A stretch of 64,000 bases of DNA from Sporosarcina aquimarina (GCF_023715615.1 NZ_JAMBOM010000001.1:1302001-1366000), one strand, 5' to 3'. Counted from the stretch's first letter, positions 26,191 to 35,719 are shown. The notes: a model not told the origin generated them from the sequence alone. Translations and numbers: made by a program.

Positions 26191-26380
26191 ATGCTCTTAG
26201 AGCTCCATATGTGCTCATAAATCATGGATAATACTCATAAATAACAAGATATGCTCATAAATCTTAAAATCTGCTCATAAATCTTAAAATCTGCTCATAA
26301 ATCCTGAAACGTGATCATAACTCCAAAAAAGTGATCATAACTCTAGAAAAGTGCTCATAAATTACCATGATTGCTCATAA
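26191..26380. repeat. Tandem array of ten 20-bp units with half-constant, half-variable sequence
   Basis: A ten-base core, consensus RTGCTCATAA, recurs at exactly 20-base steps at 26211, 26231, 26251, 26271, 26291, 26311, 26331, 26351 and 26371, with a degenerate first unit at 26191. Two units carry GTGATCATAA. The other ten bases of each unit vary, although a few share ATCTTAAAAT. No open frame covers it. The period is close to two turns of B-DNA, so all cores would face the same side of the helix. It lies in the 800-base intergenic gap after the CocE terminator. Confidence 0.9.
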
Positions 26381-26594
26381 AAACCCGCGGCTATAGCAAA
26401 AGTCAAACCCACTCCTATATCTCGCAACCAATTCAAACGTACTTTTCATTAACAAAGGAAGAAACTTCAAATAACATGATTTGGGTGATAAAAAGTACCG
26501 TGACGCGTGATTTTTATTTACTTAAATTCTACAAGTGATCAAGATTTCAATATTGAATAATCAGAAATAGCGGAATTAAATAGGAAGACTCTGT
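26381..26594. other. Noncoding gap, nothing recognised
   Basis: AT-rich sequence between the 20-bp array and the candidate 6S RNA promoter. No open frame with a ribosome binding site, no clear hairpin and no known regulatory motif was seen. Confidence 0.6.
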
Positions 26595-26605
26595 TATAAT
26601 CAAAG

Positions 26606-26785
26606 AAAATTAAGTGAGTTAAGTTATTCATAAGAATAGAACACCTGTTGCTTCTCAATCTAATTGCTATGTGTCCCAAGAGAAGTGTTTTGAGTTTACT
26701 CGGTCCCAAAAAGCACCTCCCCTATGAGTGTTTCGTATCACACGCTGATCCCTTTTAAGTTGACCAACTTACTCTACCAGAAACA
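26606..26785 (+). ncRNA. ssrS: Candidate 6S RNA
   Basis: A strong extended -10 box (TGTTATAAT ending at 26600) precedes about 180 bases that fold as one long hairpin. The closing stem is GAGTTAAGTT (26616-26625) with AACTTACTC (26766-26774). Inside, CTTCTC pairs with GAGAAG, and the apical part GAGTTTACTCGGTCC (26690-26705) resembles the E. coli 6S apical motif GAGCATGCTCGGTCC. The pyrimidine-rich flanks fit the open-promoter-like bubble. 6S RNA binds sigma-70-type RNA polymerase in stationary phase. No open frame lies here. The call is from motif memory, without a covariance search; a structured leader of the CPBP gene is the alternative. Confidence 0.5.
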
Positions 26786-26873
26786 AAACATTTTTATAGT
26801 ATATAAAAAGCGTATTTTTCAAAATTGCCAGTTTGTGAAGCAAGAAAACTAATTATCGGAGGAGATTTAGCCT

Positions 26874-27572
26874 ATGGATGTTTCGGCATGGAAACTGAAG
26901 GACAGTTGGACTTGTAAGGAATTTATATTACTACTATTACTCGAATTTGTTTTTGTGATTGTGGTTGTTAAATATGGCGTCCAATCACTTTATCTTTCTT
27001 TGTTTAGTAACACACTATACTCTGGAACATTAACCGGACTAACAATTGCGATCGTACTTATGTCAGGAATATATTTTATTGCATTACGTCCAAAAAAACT
27101 TTCATGGAAAGAGGTAGGAGTACGAAGTTTTTCTACAAAGTACTGGTGGAAAATCCCGATATGGTTAGTAATAACCATTGTTACAAGCGTAGCTATGATA
27201 TTGCTGACTACCTTAGTTGGTAATAGTGTTGATAACAGCAAAACGGAAAGCCTACAGCAAAATATTAATTTATTTACTATACTCATTGGTATTATTTCTG
27301 CTGGCATAGTATCTCCGGTTTACGAAGAGATATTTTATCGAGGATTTATCTACCGTTGGTTAAGAGTGAGACTTGGAATGAAATGGGGAATAGGGATTAG
27401 CTCGTTACTATTCACATTAGCCCACTTTCCAACTTTAAACGCAATGCCAGTGAATTTCATCAACGGTGTTGTGTTCGCTTGGGTGTATGAAAAGACAGGT
27501 TCTGTCATACCACCAATCATAATTCATGGGGTTTTCAATACAATAGCAGTTTTATTAACGGCAACAGGATAA
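26874..27572 (+). CDS. CPBP-family intramembrane metalloprotease (CAAX/Abi)
   Basis: Membrane protein of 232 residues with about seven hydrophobic segments. The family motifs are in order: YEEIFYRGFIYRWL (EExxxR) near residue 150, FTLAHFP (H) near 185 and the final helix with HGVFNT. These residues form the glutamyl intramembrane protease site. CGGAGGAG lies ahead of the ATG. Bacterial members act in bacteriocin immunity or surface protein processing; no bacteriocin genes are adjacent, so the role is open. Confidence 0.87.
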   Translation: MDVSAWKLKDSWTCKEFILLLLLEFVFVIVVVKYGVQSLYLSLFSNTLYSGTLTGLTIAIVLMSGIYFIALRPKKLSWKEVGVRSFSTKYWWKIPIWLVITIVTSVAMILLTTLVGNSVDNSKTESLQQNINLFTILIGIISAGIVSPVYEEIFYRGFIYRWLRVRLGMKWGIGISSLLFTLAHFPTLNAMPVNFINGVVFAWVYEKTGSVIPPIIIHGVFNTIAVLLTATG

Positions 27573-27696
27573 TTCGATCAGTTTAAACTTAATTCGCTAG
27601 CGTATCCGATTGCGCATATATCGCAATATTGCCAGGTTTCGGCAAAGGAAGACGGCAGTGTGTTTCCGAAATCTTAAAAAAGGAAAATTTGATATA

Positions 27697-28776
27697 ATGT
27701 TAAGTTGTTTCTTGACGCCCAAGCAGAAAGGTTTGATTAAAAAATTGAGGATAAATAAAAATCTGAATCAAAACTTTACAGCAGTTCTAGACCATGTAAC
27801 TAATACATATAAACAGGTGGTTTGCAGTGGAGCGGCAACTATTATAATCCATAATGATCATGTGGTCTTGGAAGAATATCTTGGAAATCAATCTATTACA
27901 AAAGGGGCTAGACCTATCCAGGAAGATACCCAATTTCACGTGGCATCTGTAAGGAAGAGCTATATTGGATTTGCAGTAGCTTACGCCGTTAATTACGGCT
28001 ATATAAATGATATTGATGATCTTGTATTAAGATACAAACCTGAACTTGACCCTGAAGTATGGAAAGATACATCTATTAGACATTTGTTAACGCATACCCA
28101 TGGATTAGATGAGAAAGAAGGTATAACTTATCGAGAGTATCCTCAAGGGGAAAACTGGTCCTATAAAAAAATAGGAATTCAAATGTTAACGGATATTGTG
28201 GAACAAACGACTGGAATGACAGTATCAGATATTTTACACAAACAAGTATTTAAACCATTACGCTTCACTGAAACTGATTGGTATTCAAAAACACATGAAA
28301 AAATTGCAGATGTTATTCTTACATATGACCAGGATAAGTATTGGCAAATCAGTACTAGTACTAAAGGTGATGCAATGAATATGTATGTTTCTGCGCGGGA
28401 GTTAGCATGTTGGGGATATCTGCATTTAAATGAAGGTAACATTGAGGGGGACCAAATAGTCCCAAAGAGAATAATTTCTTTAGCTACAGAATTACAAAGT
28501 CCCTCACATTTAGATGAGAATTTACCTCAAAATGGTTTTTTATGGTTTGTAAAGGATCTACCAGCTTTGAATACGGAAATTGGTGAAGATGTACCAAAAG
28601 GTTCCTATCAAATTCTTGGGTATACAGGAGTAACCTTATTAGTTATCCCTCAAGAACGTATAGTAGCTGTCCGTATGTTTAATAGTTTTGGTTCACCTGA
28701 AGGATATAATTATTTAGATGATGTTAGATCTTTCGGTAATACGGTTTTGAGCTGTCTAGAAAAAGTTACAAAGTAA
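27697..28776 (+). CDS. Serine hydrolase, beta-lactamase class C-like
   Basis: Serine beta-lactamase-fold protein of 359 residues from ATG 27697. The nucleophile motif is SVRK in HVASVRKSY near residue 93. LLTHTHGLD near 135 is typical of the class C/esterase group. The Tyr motif is WSYKKIG, in which the usual YSN reads YKK, and the third motif is GYTG near 309. No signal peptide is evident, so it is likely cytoplasmic, which fits an esterase or peptidase better than a beta-lactamase. The frame is open 87 bases further upstream. The AAAAAAGGA site is 13 bases from the chosen ATG, a bit long. Confidence 0.75.
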   Translation: MLSCFLTPKQKGLIKKLRINKNLNQNFTAVLDHVTNTYKQVVCSGAATIIIHNDHVVLEEYLGNQSITKGARPIQEDTQFHVASVRKSYIGFAVAYAVNYGYINDIDDLVLRYKPELDPEVWKDTSIRHLLTHTHGLDEKEGITYREYPQGENWSYKKIGIQMLTDIVEQTTGMTVSDILHKQVFKPLRFTETDWYSKTHEKIADVILTYDQDKYWQISTSTKGDAMNMYVSARELACWGYLHLNEGNIEGDQIVPKRIISLATELQSPSHLDENLPQNGFLWFVKDLPALNTEIGEDVPKGSYQILGYTGVTLLVIPQERIVAVRMFNSFGSPEGYNYLDDVRSFGNTVLSCLEKVTK

Positions 28777-29056
28777 CCCTTTATCCTAGAAAATGTCGAA
28801 TTTATAAGATCGTTGCTGTCAAGAAAATGGGTTACTTTGCAAGGAATAAGTTGTGTGAAACTGCAGCACTTTCGCAAGTCGATAAAAGGAATAAAATATG
28901 TACCTGTAAGTTGGCATCACTTCGTTTGTTTTCTTGAGTTGATGTTTAGTTTATTACTGAGTAATTAACAGAAGAAACTCAAGAAATATAGTACTGTAGA
29001 GTATATGGGATCAATCAATACATCACGATAGCTTACGGAATTGAGGTGCTAATTAT
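28777..29056. other. Noncoding gap, nothing recognised
   Basis: Intergenic DNA after the serine hydrolase gene. I see no clear terminator, no small gene with a ribosome binding site and no repeat. Confidence 0.5.
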
Positions 29057-29608
29057 TTGAGAAGTGTGTTTCTGCTTAGTTACGGATGTGATCTGGATCA
29101 TAGTAATATTGACTTTCTAGTCAAGGAACGCTTAATGCCTTTCGCAATTAAAAGGGAAGATAAAACGAAAAGAAGAAATGTAAAAGATTTAACAATACAT
29201 TTGATGTATGATGTTTACGATGTAAATTGGAATAAGCATGAAGACAATAAATATTATCTAGAGGAATTTCTTATTAGTGAGACACATCTTCTAGCATTTG
29301 AATATTCCCTTTCAAAATTAAAAGGTAATCATAGTAGATGTCGTCCATATGCTCGTGGACATTATGACCTTACCATCAATGAAAAGGAATATTCACTAAG
29401 AGTTTACCAAAAGCTCTCAGGAGATAAGGAATTGTTCTTTATTGATGAAGAATCACTTCACAATACGAGTCTAAGAATTCAAAATCATAAGCTTCCAAGA
29501 GAACTTCAATGGCTTTTGTTAACTACAGAGATAGAAACATATGAAAGAGAGGCCGCCATTATTGAGTGGATACAAACAGTTCTTAACAGTGGGAGAAGAA
29601 ATTCATAA
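29057..29608 (+). CDS. Hypothetical protein (183 aa)
   Basis: A 183-residue protein that I do not recognise. The start is TTG about eight bases after TTGAGG. It is soluble, with a basic stretch KREDKTKRRNVK near residue 31-42, alternating beta-strand-like segments and a helical C-terminus (EIETYEREAAIIEWIQTVL). No catalytic motif is evident. It stands alone, AT-rich, and may be acquired. Confidence 0.5.
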   Translation: MRSVFLLSYGCDLDHSNIDFLVKERLMPFAIKREDKTKRRNVKDLTIHLMYDVYDVNWNKHEDNKYYLEEFLISETHLLAFEYSLSKLKGNHSRCRPYARGHYDLTINEKEYSLRVYQKLSGDKELFFIDEESLHNTSLRIQNHKLPRELQWLLLTTEIETYEREAAIIEWIQTVLNSGRRNS

Positions 29609-29945
29609 TTGGGTTTACCCTATTAGCAGGGGTCACTTTTTATCAAATAGATTGATAGTATAATAGTATCAGGTACATCGAGTGGATGGGTGATTTGCCC
29701 CCCCCTTGTAAAAGAGGGTCTTTGATGACACAGAACCAATAAAAGTAGCATTTCGACAATTTTAACTCAAAATTGGGTACTGATAAAAATTTGAGAAACA
29801 AGTTAAATTAAAATTACTACAATTATCTTTTGGAAGAAGACAAATAAAAAAACATGCTAAGTTAGCGGGCACTTGGAAAATATGAACAAACATTAGGCTG
29901 CATGCTAAATGCAACGCATGTAACTACTAAGGGGGTTAGTGAATA
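29609..29945. other. Noncoding gap, nothing firm
   Basis: A 337-base gap with an eight-C run near 29697-29705 facing AAAGAGGG, which forms only a weak hairpin. No open frame and no promoter that I trust. Confidence 0.5.
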
Positions 29946-30419
29946 ATGTCAGATCGTAAGGTAGAAGAATTTTGGAATAGGTATGCTAGTGAAAATAGGT
30001 TAAGCATGAGCACTCCGGAAGCATGGATGTTTGGAGATGGTTCCAAAGAAATGGGAGATGAATTAGGGAGTTTGGTGGTTACTGGCTTAAAAACAGGAAC
30101 GTGTTCGGCGCATTGTATTTACGAACTGGAAGGCGAAGAAATTCCACAAGAAGGTCAATATGAAATTGTTTTAGATGGAGACAGTAATCCGTTAGCCATT
30201 ATCCAATATACCAAGATTGATTTTGTGAAAATGAATGAGGTAACGAAAGATTTTGCGAGGTCTGAAGGTGAAGGCGATTTAAGCTATGATTATTGGTACC
30301 GTGCGCATGAGAAATTTTTCACTTGGGAGTTAAGTCAGTATGGACTTACTTTTACTCCAAATTTATTGCTGATTTGTCAAACGTTTAAAGTCGTAGCTGT
30401 TCACAAAGATTTGTTATGA
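29946..30419 (+). CDS. ASCH-domain protein
   Basis: Soluble protein of 157 residues with the ASCH fold, related to PUA domains that bind RNA. Visible family features are LVVTGLKTGTCSAHCIYE, with the GxKxxT/S motif, near residue 43, IVLDGDSNPLAII and WYRAHEKFF with Glu and His near the C-terminal strand. The N-terminal FWNRYAS segment is common to this subgroup. Some ASCH proteins hydrolyse N4-acylated cytidines; here the activity is not known. AAGGGGGT precedes the ATG. Confidence 0.85.
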   Translation: MSDRKVEEFWNRYASENRLSMSTPEAWMFGDGSKEMGDELGSLVVTGLKTGTCSAHCIYELEGEEIPQEGQYEIVLDGDSNPLAIIQYTKIDFVKMNEVTKDFARSEGEGDLSYDYWYRAHEKFFTWELSQYGLTFTPNLLLICQTFKVVAVHKDLL

Positions 30420-30642
30420 GAATTTATTTTACATACCACGCGTATACAACTTTATCGTTCTAAGAGTGTTGTAATAAAGGCGTTAAAATGACAATTATTT
30501 TATAAGTAAATTAGAAGTCTCTTCCATCACTAAATTTGCACTTGGACTCGTTGAAAAGTTCAGGTTACACTTTAAAAACATCTTGTTTACAACCCCTACC
30601 TGAAAGGGAATACACACACTAGTACCTGAAGGAGGTGGCGTT

Positions 30643-31002
30643 ATGAATCATCCAGCTTCCATAGAAGAATTTGTGAAACAAGCCTCTCAAATGCAAGGAA
30701 ATCAAAAGACGTTGTATGTGAACCAATCCGACTACACACCTGAAGAGGCGATTGTTTCGGATGAAGACACTGCTGGTGGAGTTAACATGCAAATGATACG
30801 CATACTTGCTTCATCAAATAAGAATGCAATTTATTGGGAAGACCCTTTTTACGAAAGTGGTGAATTGGAACAGCTCAATATTCACCTTGATACAATGGAG
30901 TCATTTACCCGAAAAGTCATCACGTTGAAAGAAATGGAAAAAATGAAGTCCCACTTTGGAATGACACGAGACTCCATCCAAGATGAAAATGAACCTTCCT
31001 AA
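30643..31002 (+). CDS. Hypothetical protein (119 aa)
   Basis: A soluble, acidic 119-residue protein that I do not recognise. GAAGGAGG lies six bases before the ATG, so it is well translated. It is rich in Glu, Asp and Met and predicted to be mostly helical at the C-terminus (ESFTRKVITLKEMEKMKSHF). No cysteines or transmembrane segment. It precedes the helicase gene on the same strand but an intrinsic terminator lies between. Confidence 0.6.
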   Translation: MNHPASIEEFVKQASQMQGNQKTLYVNQSDYTPEEAIVSDEDTAGGVNMQMIRILASSNKNAIYWEDPFYESGELEQLNIHLDTMESFTRKVITLKEMEKMKSHFGMTRDSIQDENEPS

Positions 31003-31070
31003 CATGTCTTTTCTCACTCGCAGCATCAGCCGTTTTCGTTTATAATGGATAATTAGATGATTAATAAGAA

Positions 31071-31108
31071 CAGGTTCAGCCATTTACGAATGGCTGACCT
31101 TTTTTTAC
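31071..31108 (+). terminator. Intrinsic terminator immediately before helicase gene
   Basis: Stem AGGTTCAGCCATT/AATGGCTGACCT followed by seven T residues. Only about 20 bases separate it from the helicase start, which leaves no room for a promoter in between. A TATAAT lies at 31041-31046, before the stem, so the helicase is probably expressed by read-through. Confidence 0.85.
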
Positions 31109-31129
31109 GGAACGAAAGAAGTGAAGGCC

Positions 31130-34100
31130 ATGAACCGACATACCTTTGAAGAGACGGTAAAATGTGAATTGACCATGACAACGAGTGCTCGTAATGGGAT
31201 TGAAAAAATCGCCAAAGACGAACATTCTTTTTTTGCTATGCAAAAATCATTCTATGTACATATCGAAAAAAGACCTGAAAATCAACAAGGGAGCCAAGCG
31301 TTTTCCTTTTTCTTTGACCCTGAGGAGAATGTAAAACTGAAAGAATTATTGGATGGCCGTGTTCCAGTGCTTGAATGCATCGTGAAAAATGATGGGTTCC
31401 TTGCGACTGGCTTTCATGTACGCGGTAAACGGGAGCCTGTAGCCACGAATCGAAGACTGCGGGCAACGATGAAATTTAAATTAGGAAAGAGCTCTGGGAT
31501 TACGTTGCCCATCGATTTTGCAACACTCTTACGAGAGCTTCCGATTGCTGAAGAGCGTTCGGAATATGTGAAAAAACGAATTGGTGGTTGGGAAGGCTAC
31601 TTACGGATCATGGAAAAGAATGCGGATGTTGAAGATCTTCACGCTCGTGTAAAATCAGTCACATTGAGTGAAGATTTTCGTCAAGCCTCTATCCGAATCG
31701 ATGGTCTGCCAGGTAAAGCCTGGAAAAGTATTACTGGTTTTTCTGCAAAATTTGCAGGTGTGGGGTATGACTTGGGGAATGTCGTTAATGCCGATAGAAA
31801 AACATCTCGCATTGACGTAGAACTGAAGAACAGCACCATCCAAAATGCACGTAAAACCGGTTTTCAAGGAAAAGATTTCGAAACAATCGTTTTCAGTAAC
31901 TTTGCAGAACTAAGCCAAGTAAGAAGGCTAAGAAGAGGATTCAAGGATTTGCAAGACGGACTAGCCGCGAATGCAAACCTGGAGAAAATCTTATTTGAAG
32001 AACGTCCTGTTGTAAAAATAACGAACCGCAGGGAGCCCCTTGAGTTTGAAACTTCTCTGAATGAGTTCCAACAGGAAGCAGTTAACGGAGCGATGAATGC
32101 GAGTGATTTGTACGTCATTCAAGGACCACCTGGAACAGGAAAGACTACAGTCATTTCGGAAATTTGTAATCAGGCTGTAAAAGCAGGTTTGCGTACACTC
32201 GTCGCCTCTCAAGCAAATCTTGCTGTAGATAATGCATTAGGAAGGCTACTCAACAACCAAGACATCCGAATTTTGAGGTACGGTAGGACGGAAAGTATTG
32301 AAGAAGAAGGTCGCAAATTCATTGAAGAAAATGTAGCGGAGCATTGGCGGACTCAAACGTTAGAAGCGATGGAATCTCAGCTTGAACAACATAGTCAGCT
32401 TGAATCCACACTGCGTTTAGAGGAAGAGACATTAAACTATAAAAGCAAAACTCTGATTGAGCGTAGAGTTGAGTTACTAGAGCAACAGCAGCAATGGAAT
32501 GATGACGAAGAAAAACTGCGTACAATCCAACAGGAAATAAAAGAAGTGAAACACAAAAAACAGGAACTACAACTTGCAATCGAAAAAAATGAAACTGCGA
32601 AGAAATTATCTGAGGGCAATTTAGAAGAAATAATGACTGAAATTAGTCGATTAGAGAAGTTAGCGACTGGAGTATCTGCAGAAAAGCCTACTTTGAGTGA
32701 ACTTGAAAGTGAGCAAAAACAACTGAAAGAGCGAATCGACTTACTTAAAACGAGTCAATCGTTAACTGAAATGGTTGCTCAAGTAAATGAGCTGCAGACG
32801 TCACTTGACCATACAATGATACGGATTGAATCCTATCAAAAAGTTCTCACTAACATGACGACAGTAGGAAAGTTGAACGATTTGAAAGATCTTTTGGACG
32901 AAGTTGAGTTTGTTCCTCCTCCACAACTAGATCACCAAATGACGGAGCTCATTCGTCAAATTGATCGGGTACAAGAAGTAGGAGGGGAAGAGAGTTTTAC
33001 AGCTTGGTCGGATACGGTTGCTCGAGTGGATAAAGCAATTACTACCGTAACAAAAATCCTGGAAGATCATCAATTTCATAATCGAATACGCATTCCAAAA
33101 GGATTCAGAAATCGCCATTCTCTGCAGTCAATCCAAGAAACAGTTAGTCGGGTTGGACGCTATTTAGTTCAGCCGAATGTGAAAAAGATTTTAAGCACAA
33201 CCTCCTTTTCAGTAGAATCCTATGATTGTCTAGAAAACCTAACAAAAGCAGTGGGGTTACTGCATGATCGTAAAAATTTCATTTCCGCTTTCCTTTTGGA
33301 AGCACAATCTACGACGTCGTTATTTGACGACATTAAAAAGAACGTAGCAGAAGTCTTCAATGAAAACCTTTCAACATTATCCGCAAAACATAAACAGCTG
33401 CAAGGTCGTTTTAATCAGTTAAATGAGCAGCTGTCAGAAGTCCAGCACTTGAGTGTTGAATCGTCGTCGCCTGAAGCAATAGCTACGGTTCTTAGTGAAG
33501 TTGTAGCCTCACATGAAGCTATATCCAAAACAATACTAGGCGCTTTGGAAGCAGAGAAGTCCCTAAAAGTAGCTGTGCAAGATCTTGAAACAGCCCACGA
33601 ACAGAGAGAAACAATTCAAGCTGCCATCCAATCATACTCAAACCTAGAAAGTGAACAAAATGAGCAACTGAATGGATTTGTCGGTATTATTGTGGAGAGG
33701 CAGAAGCAGGAAGAGATACTAAAACAATCGTTAGTAAATGACCCGGCTCCACTTTTAGCGGAGAATGCGCAAGCTGAAAAAGAATTGGAACACCAATTTG
33801 AGTTGGTTACCAAGCAATTAGCAAACGTTCCGGCCATCCAATCTATTCAAAAAACATGGCATCAGATGCTAACAGATGCAAGCCCTTATGATTTGGACGA
33901 AATCCGGAAATTATATGTCAAACACGCAAATGTTATTGGCACTACGTGTGTCGCTTCCGCTCGAAAAGAATTTGTAGAAGAATATCCGGTATTCGATTTA
34001 GTTATTATCGACGAAGTTTCAAAAGCAACCCCACCTGAATTGTTACTTCCAATGCTAAAAGGGAAAAAGATCGTGCTCGTAGGTGACCATCATCAGCTCC

Positions 34101-34945
34101 CCCCATTAGTTGGACAAGAAACGATGGAAGAGTTTTTAGAAGAAATGCCTGATGATGAACAGAAAAAAGATATGGAGCGTCTTCTTAAAGAATCTCTATT
34201 TGAGCGGTTGTTCAGAACGTTGCCAAAGCAAAATAAGACGATGTTAGGGATTCAATACAGAATGCACCAACGCATCATGAACTCTATCACTCCATTCTAC
34301 AATGAAAACGGCTATGAGCTCCTTTGTGGGCTTCCTAATTCTGATGCAGCACGAGCACATCATCTGAAAACAGAACTCATTGGACCCGAAGATCATTTAC
34401 TATGGATGGATCAACCTAATTCTCCTGATTTCTATGAAGCGAAGCCAAAAGGTGGGACAAGTCGTTACAATGAAAGTGAACTGTCAACCATTCGTGACAT
34501 GATAAAAGACTTGAATCAGGCTACTGCAAAAGCGATTGAAGAAGGCAAACTCCCAGTGAATACGATGAAACAAGTTGGCGTAATCAGTTTTTACGGGGAG
34601 CAAGTTAAACGCATCAATCAGCTTATTCAAGAAGAGCTACAGACAGAGCATTTGACGTTCCGAACAGGTTCTGTGGACAAATTCCAAGGGATGGAAATGG
34701 ACATCATCATTGTTAGTTTTGTTCGGAATCATGGAGAGGTGAGCGGTGACATCGGGTTTGCGAAGGACTACAGACGTCTCAATGTCGCACTCTCTCGAGC
34801 AAAAGAACTGCTGATGATAGTTGGGAGTTCTGAGATGTTCATCAACAAACCTAAATCAAAAATGACTCGTGATATGTACCAAAATCTATACGACGAAATT
34901 AGTAGGCAAGGTGGCATCCGATCCCTTACCGAATCCGTTAGATAA
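31130..34945 (+). CDS. SF1 (DNA2/NAM7/UPF1-like) helicase with long coiled-coil insertion
   Basis: ATP-driven nucleic acid helicase of 1271 residues. An N-terminal domain (1-320) precedes motif Q/I, where GPPGTGKTT is Walker A near residue 338. Residues about 400-880 are mostly heptad coiled coil. The rest of the motor follows: VIIDEVSKATPPE (II), VGDHHQLPP (III), IQYRMHQRI (IV), SVDKFQGMEMDIIIVSF (V) and NVALSRAKELL (VI). All motor residues are intact. The long coiled coil between motifs Ia and II is unusual and recalls SMC or SbcC arms. GTG 31121 is an alternative start. The gene next door starts 21 bases after its stop and is probably a partner. Role in repair, transcription-replication conflict or defence is open. 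Confidence 0.85.
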   Translation: MNRHTFEETVKCELTMTTSARNGIEKIAKDEHSFFAMQKSFYVHIEKRPENQQGSQAFSFFFDPEENVKLKELLDGRVPVLECIVKNDGFLATGFHVRGKREPVATNRRLRATMKFKLGKSSGITLPIDFATLLRELPIAEERSEYVKKRIGGWEGYLRIMEKNADVEDLHARVKSVTLSEDFRQASIRIDGLPGKAWKSITGFSAKFAGVGYDLGNVVNADRKTSRIDVELKNSTIQNARKTGFQGKDFETIVFSNFAELSQVRRLRRGFKDLQDGLAANANLEKILFEERPVVKITNRREPLEFETSLNEFQQEAVNGAMNASDLYVIQGPPGTGKTTVISEICNQAVKAGLRTLVASQANLAVDNALGRLLNNQDIRILRYGRTESIEEEGRKFIEENVAEHWRTQTLEAMESQLEQHSQLESTLRLEEETLNYKSKTLIERRVELLEQQQQWNDDEEKLRTIQQEIKEVKHKKQELQLAIEKNETAKKLSEGNLEEIMTEISRLEKLATGVSAEKPTLSELESEQKQLKERIDLLKTSQSLTEMVAQVNELQTSLDHTMIRIESYQKVLTNMTTVGKLNDLKDLLDEVEFVPPPQLDHQMTELIRQIDRVQEVGGEESFTAWSDTVARVDKAITTVTKILEDHQFHNRIRIPKGFRNRHSLQSIQETVSRVGRYLVQPNVKKILSTTSFSVESYDCLENLTKAVGLLHDRKNFISAFLLEAQSTTSLFDDIKKNVAEVFNENLSTLSAKHKQLQGRFNQLNEQLSEVQHLSVESSSPEAIATVLSEVVASHEAISKTILGALEAEKSLKVAVQDLETAHEQRETIQAAIQSYSNLESEQNEQLNGFVGIIVERQKQEEILKQSLVNDPAPLLAENAQAEKELEHQFELVTKQLANVPAIQSIQKTWHQMLTDASPYDLDEIRKLYVKHANVIGTTCVASARKEFVEEYPVFDLVIIDEVSKATPPELLLPMLKGKKIVLVGDHHQLPPLVGQETMEEFLEEMPDDEQKKDMERLLKESLFERLFRTLPKQNKTMLGIQYRMHQRIMNSITPFYNENGYELLCGLPNSDAARAHHLKTELIGPEDHLLWMDQPNSPDFYEAKPKGGTSRYNESELSTIRDMIKDLNQATAKAIEEGKLPVNTMKQVGVISFYGEQVKRINQLIQEELQTEHLTFRTGSVDKFQGMEMDIIIVSFVRNHGEVSGDIGFAKDYRRLNVALSRAKELLMIVGSSEMFINKPKSKMTRDMYQNLYDEISRQGGIRSLTESVR

Positions 34946-34966
34946 CGACAGGAGGTGGGGATCAAA

Positions 34967-35719
34967 GTGGAAGAATTGAAAAAACGACTGCAAACAGAAT
35001 TGCAACAATCGTTGGATTGCAAAGTTCTAGCGGACCAATCCTGGGCATTCACAGCACACAAAGTGCTTGTTTCTTACACTACCGTAACTAAAACCAAAAT
35101 GGATGTTTTGATGAAAATGATGTTGATGTCTGTGCAACAACTTAAGATAGAAAGGGCAGATGAACTTGCTCATTTGTTAGGTGTTGAACTATTATTTGTT
35201 GAAGATCTTCTTTCGATTATGAAAGGCGCAGGACTTGTAGTGAGCAATGATGTCTGGTCAATTACAGAACTAGGGGTTTCTCAGTTAACGACAGGAATGC
35301 TGCTTCATGAAACAGAAACAGAAGAGTCGGTACTTCTAGTGAGTCCACTTCACAACGAATTTCTGGATGTTGAGAAACCTCAACCTCTTCAAGCAAGTTT
35401 GTGTCCCTTCCGATATGAGAATGATCCTAGTAGATGGTCCACAACTGACATTTCTACTGACACCTTGCAGTCGGAGCTTGCTTCATTAGTAGAACAGGAC
35501 AATACGATAGAACGTCAGCAAGTCGTGGAACAAGTCCTGAAAGTTGAGAAAATCGAACAGATTCAAATTCCTTGTATTGAGTTTCACATCCACAATACAA
35601 ATCAGGATGTCCTATATGCGAGAATTTGGAATACGTATGCCGAGCAGTGGGATGAAACGTTGGAACAACTTGTGAATACAAATGAGCGCTCTAGTTGGCG
35701 TGAACGTTACTTAACATAA
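34967..35719 (+). CDS. Helicase-coupled hypothetical protein with winged-helix-like segment
   Basis: A 250-residue protein starting at GTG 34967 behind AGGAGGTG, right after the helicase stop. I do not recognise the family. Residues 70-115 (LKIERADELAHLLGVELLFVEDLLSIM...ITELG) look like a winged helix: helix, LLGVE turn, recognition helix, then WSITELG as the wing. The C-terminal half is beta-rich with CIEFHIHNT near residue 205. The tight spacing suggests equal production with the helicase and a complex with it (inference). Confidence 0.6.
   Translation: MEELKKRLQTELQQSLDCKVLADQSWAFTAHKVLVSYTTVTKTKMDVLMKMMLMSVQQLKIERADELAHLLGVELLFVEDLLSIMKGAGLVVSNDVWSITELGVSQLTTGMLLHETETEESVLLVSPLHNEFLDVEKPQPLQASLCPFRYENDPSRWSTTDISTDTLQSELASLVEQDNTIERQQVVEQVLKVEKIEQIQIPCIEFHIHNTNQDVLYARIWNTYAEQWDETLEQLVNTNERSSWRERYLT

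Noticed and set aside
26191-26380. CRISPR array
   Set aside because: Repeat cores are only 10 bases and variable parts 10 bases, and no cas gene is present in the window.
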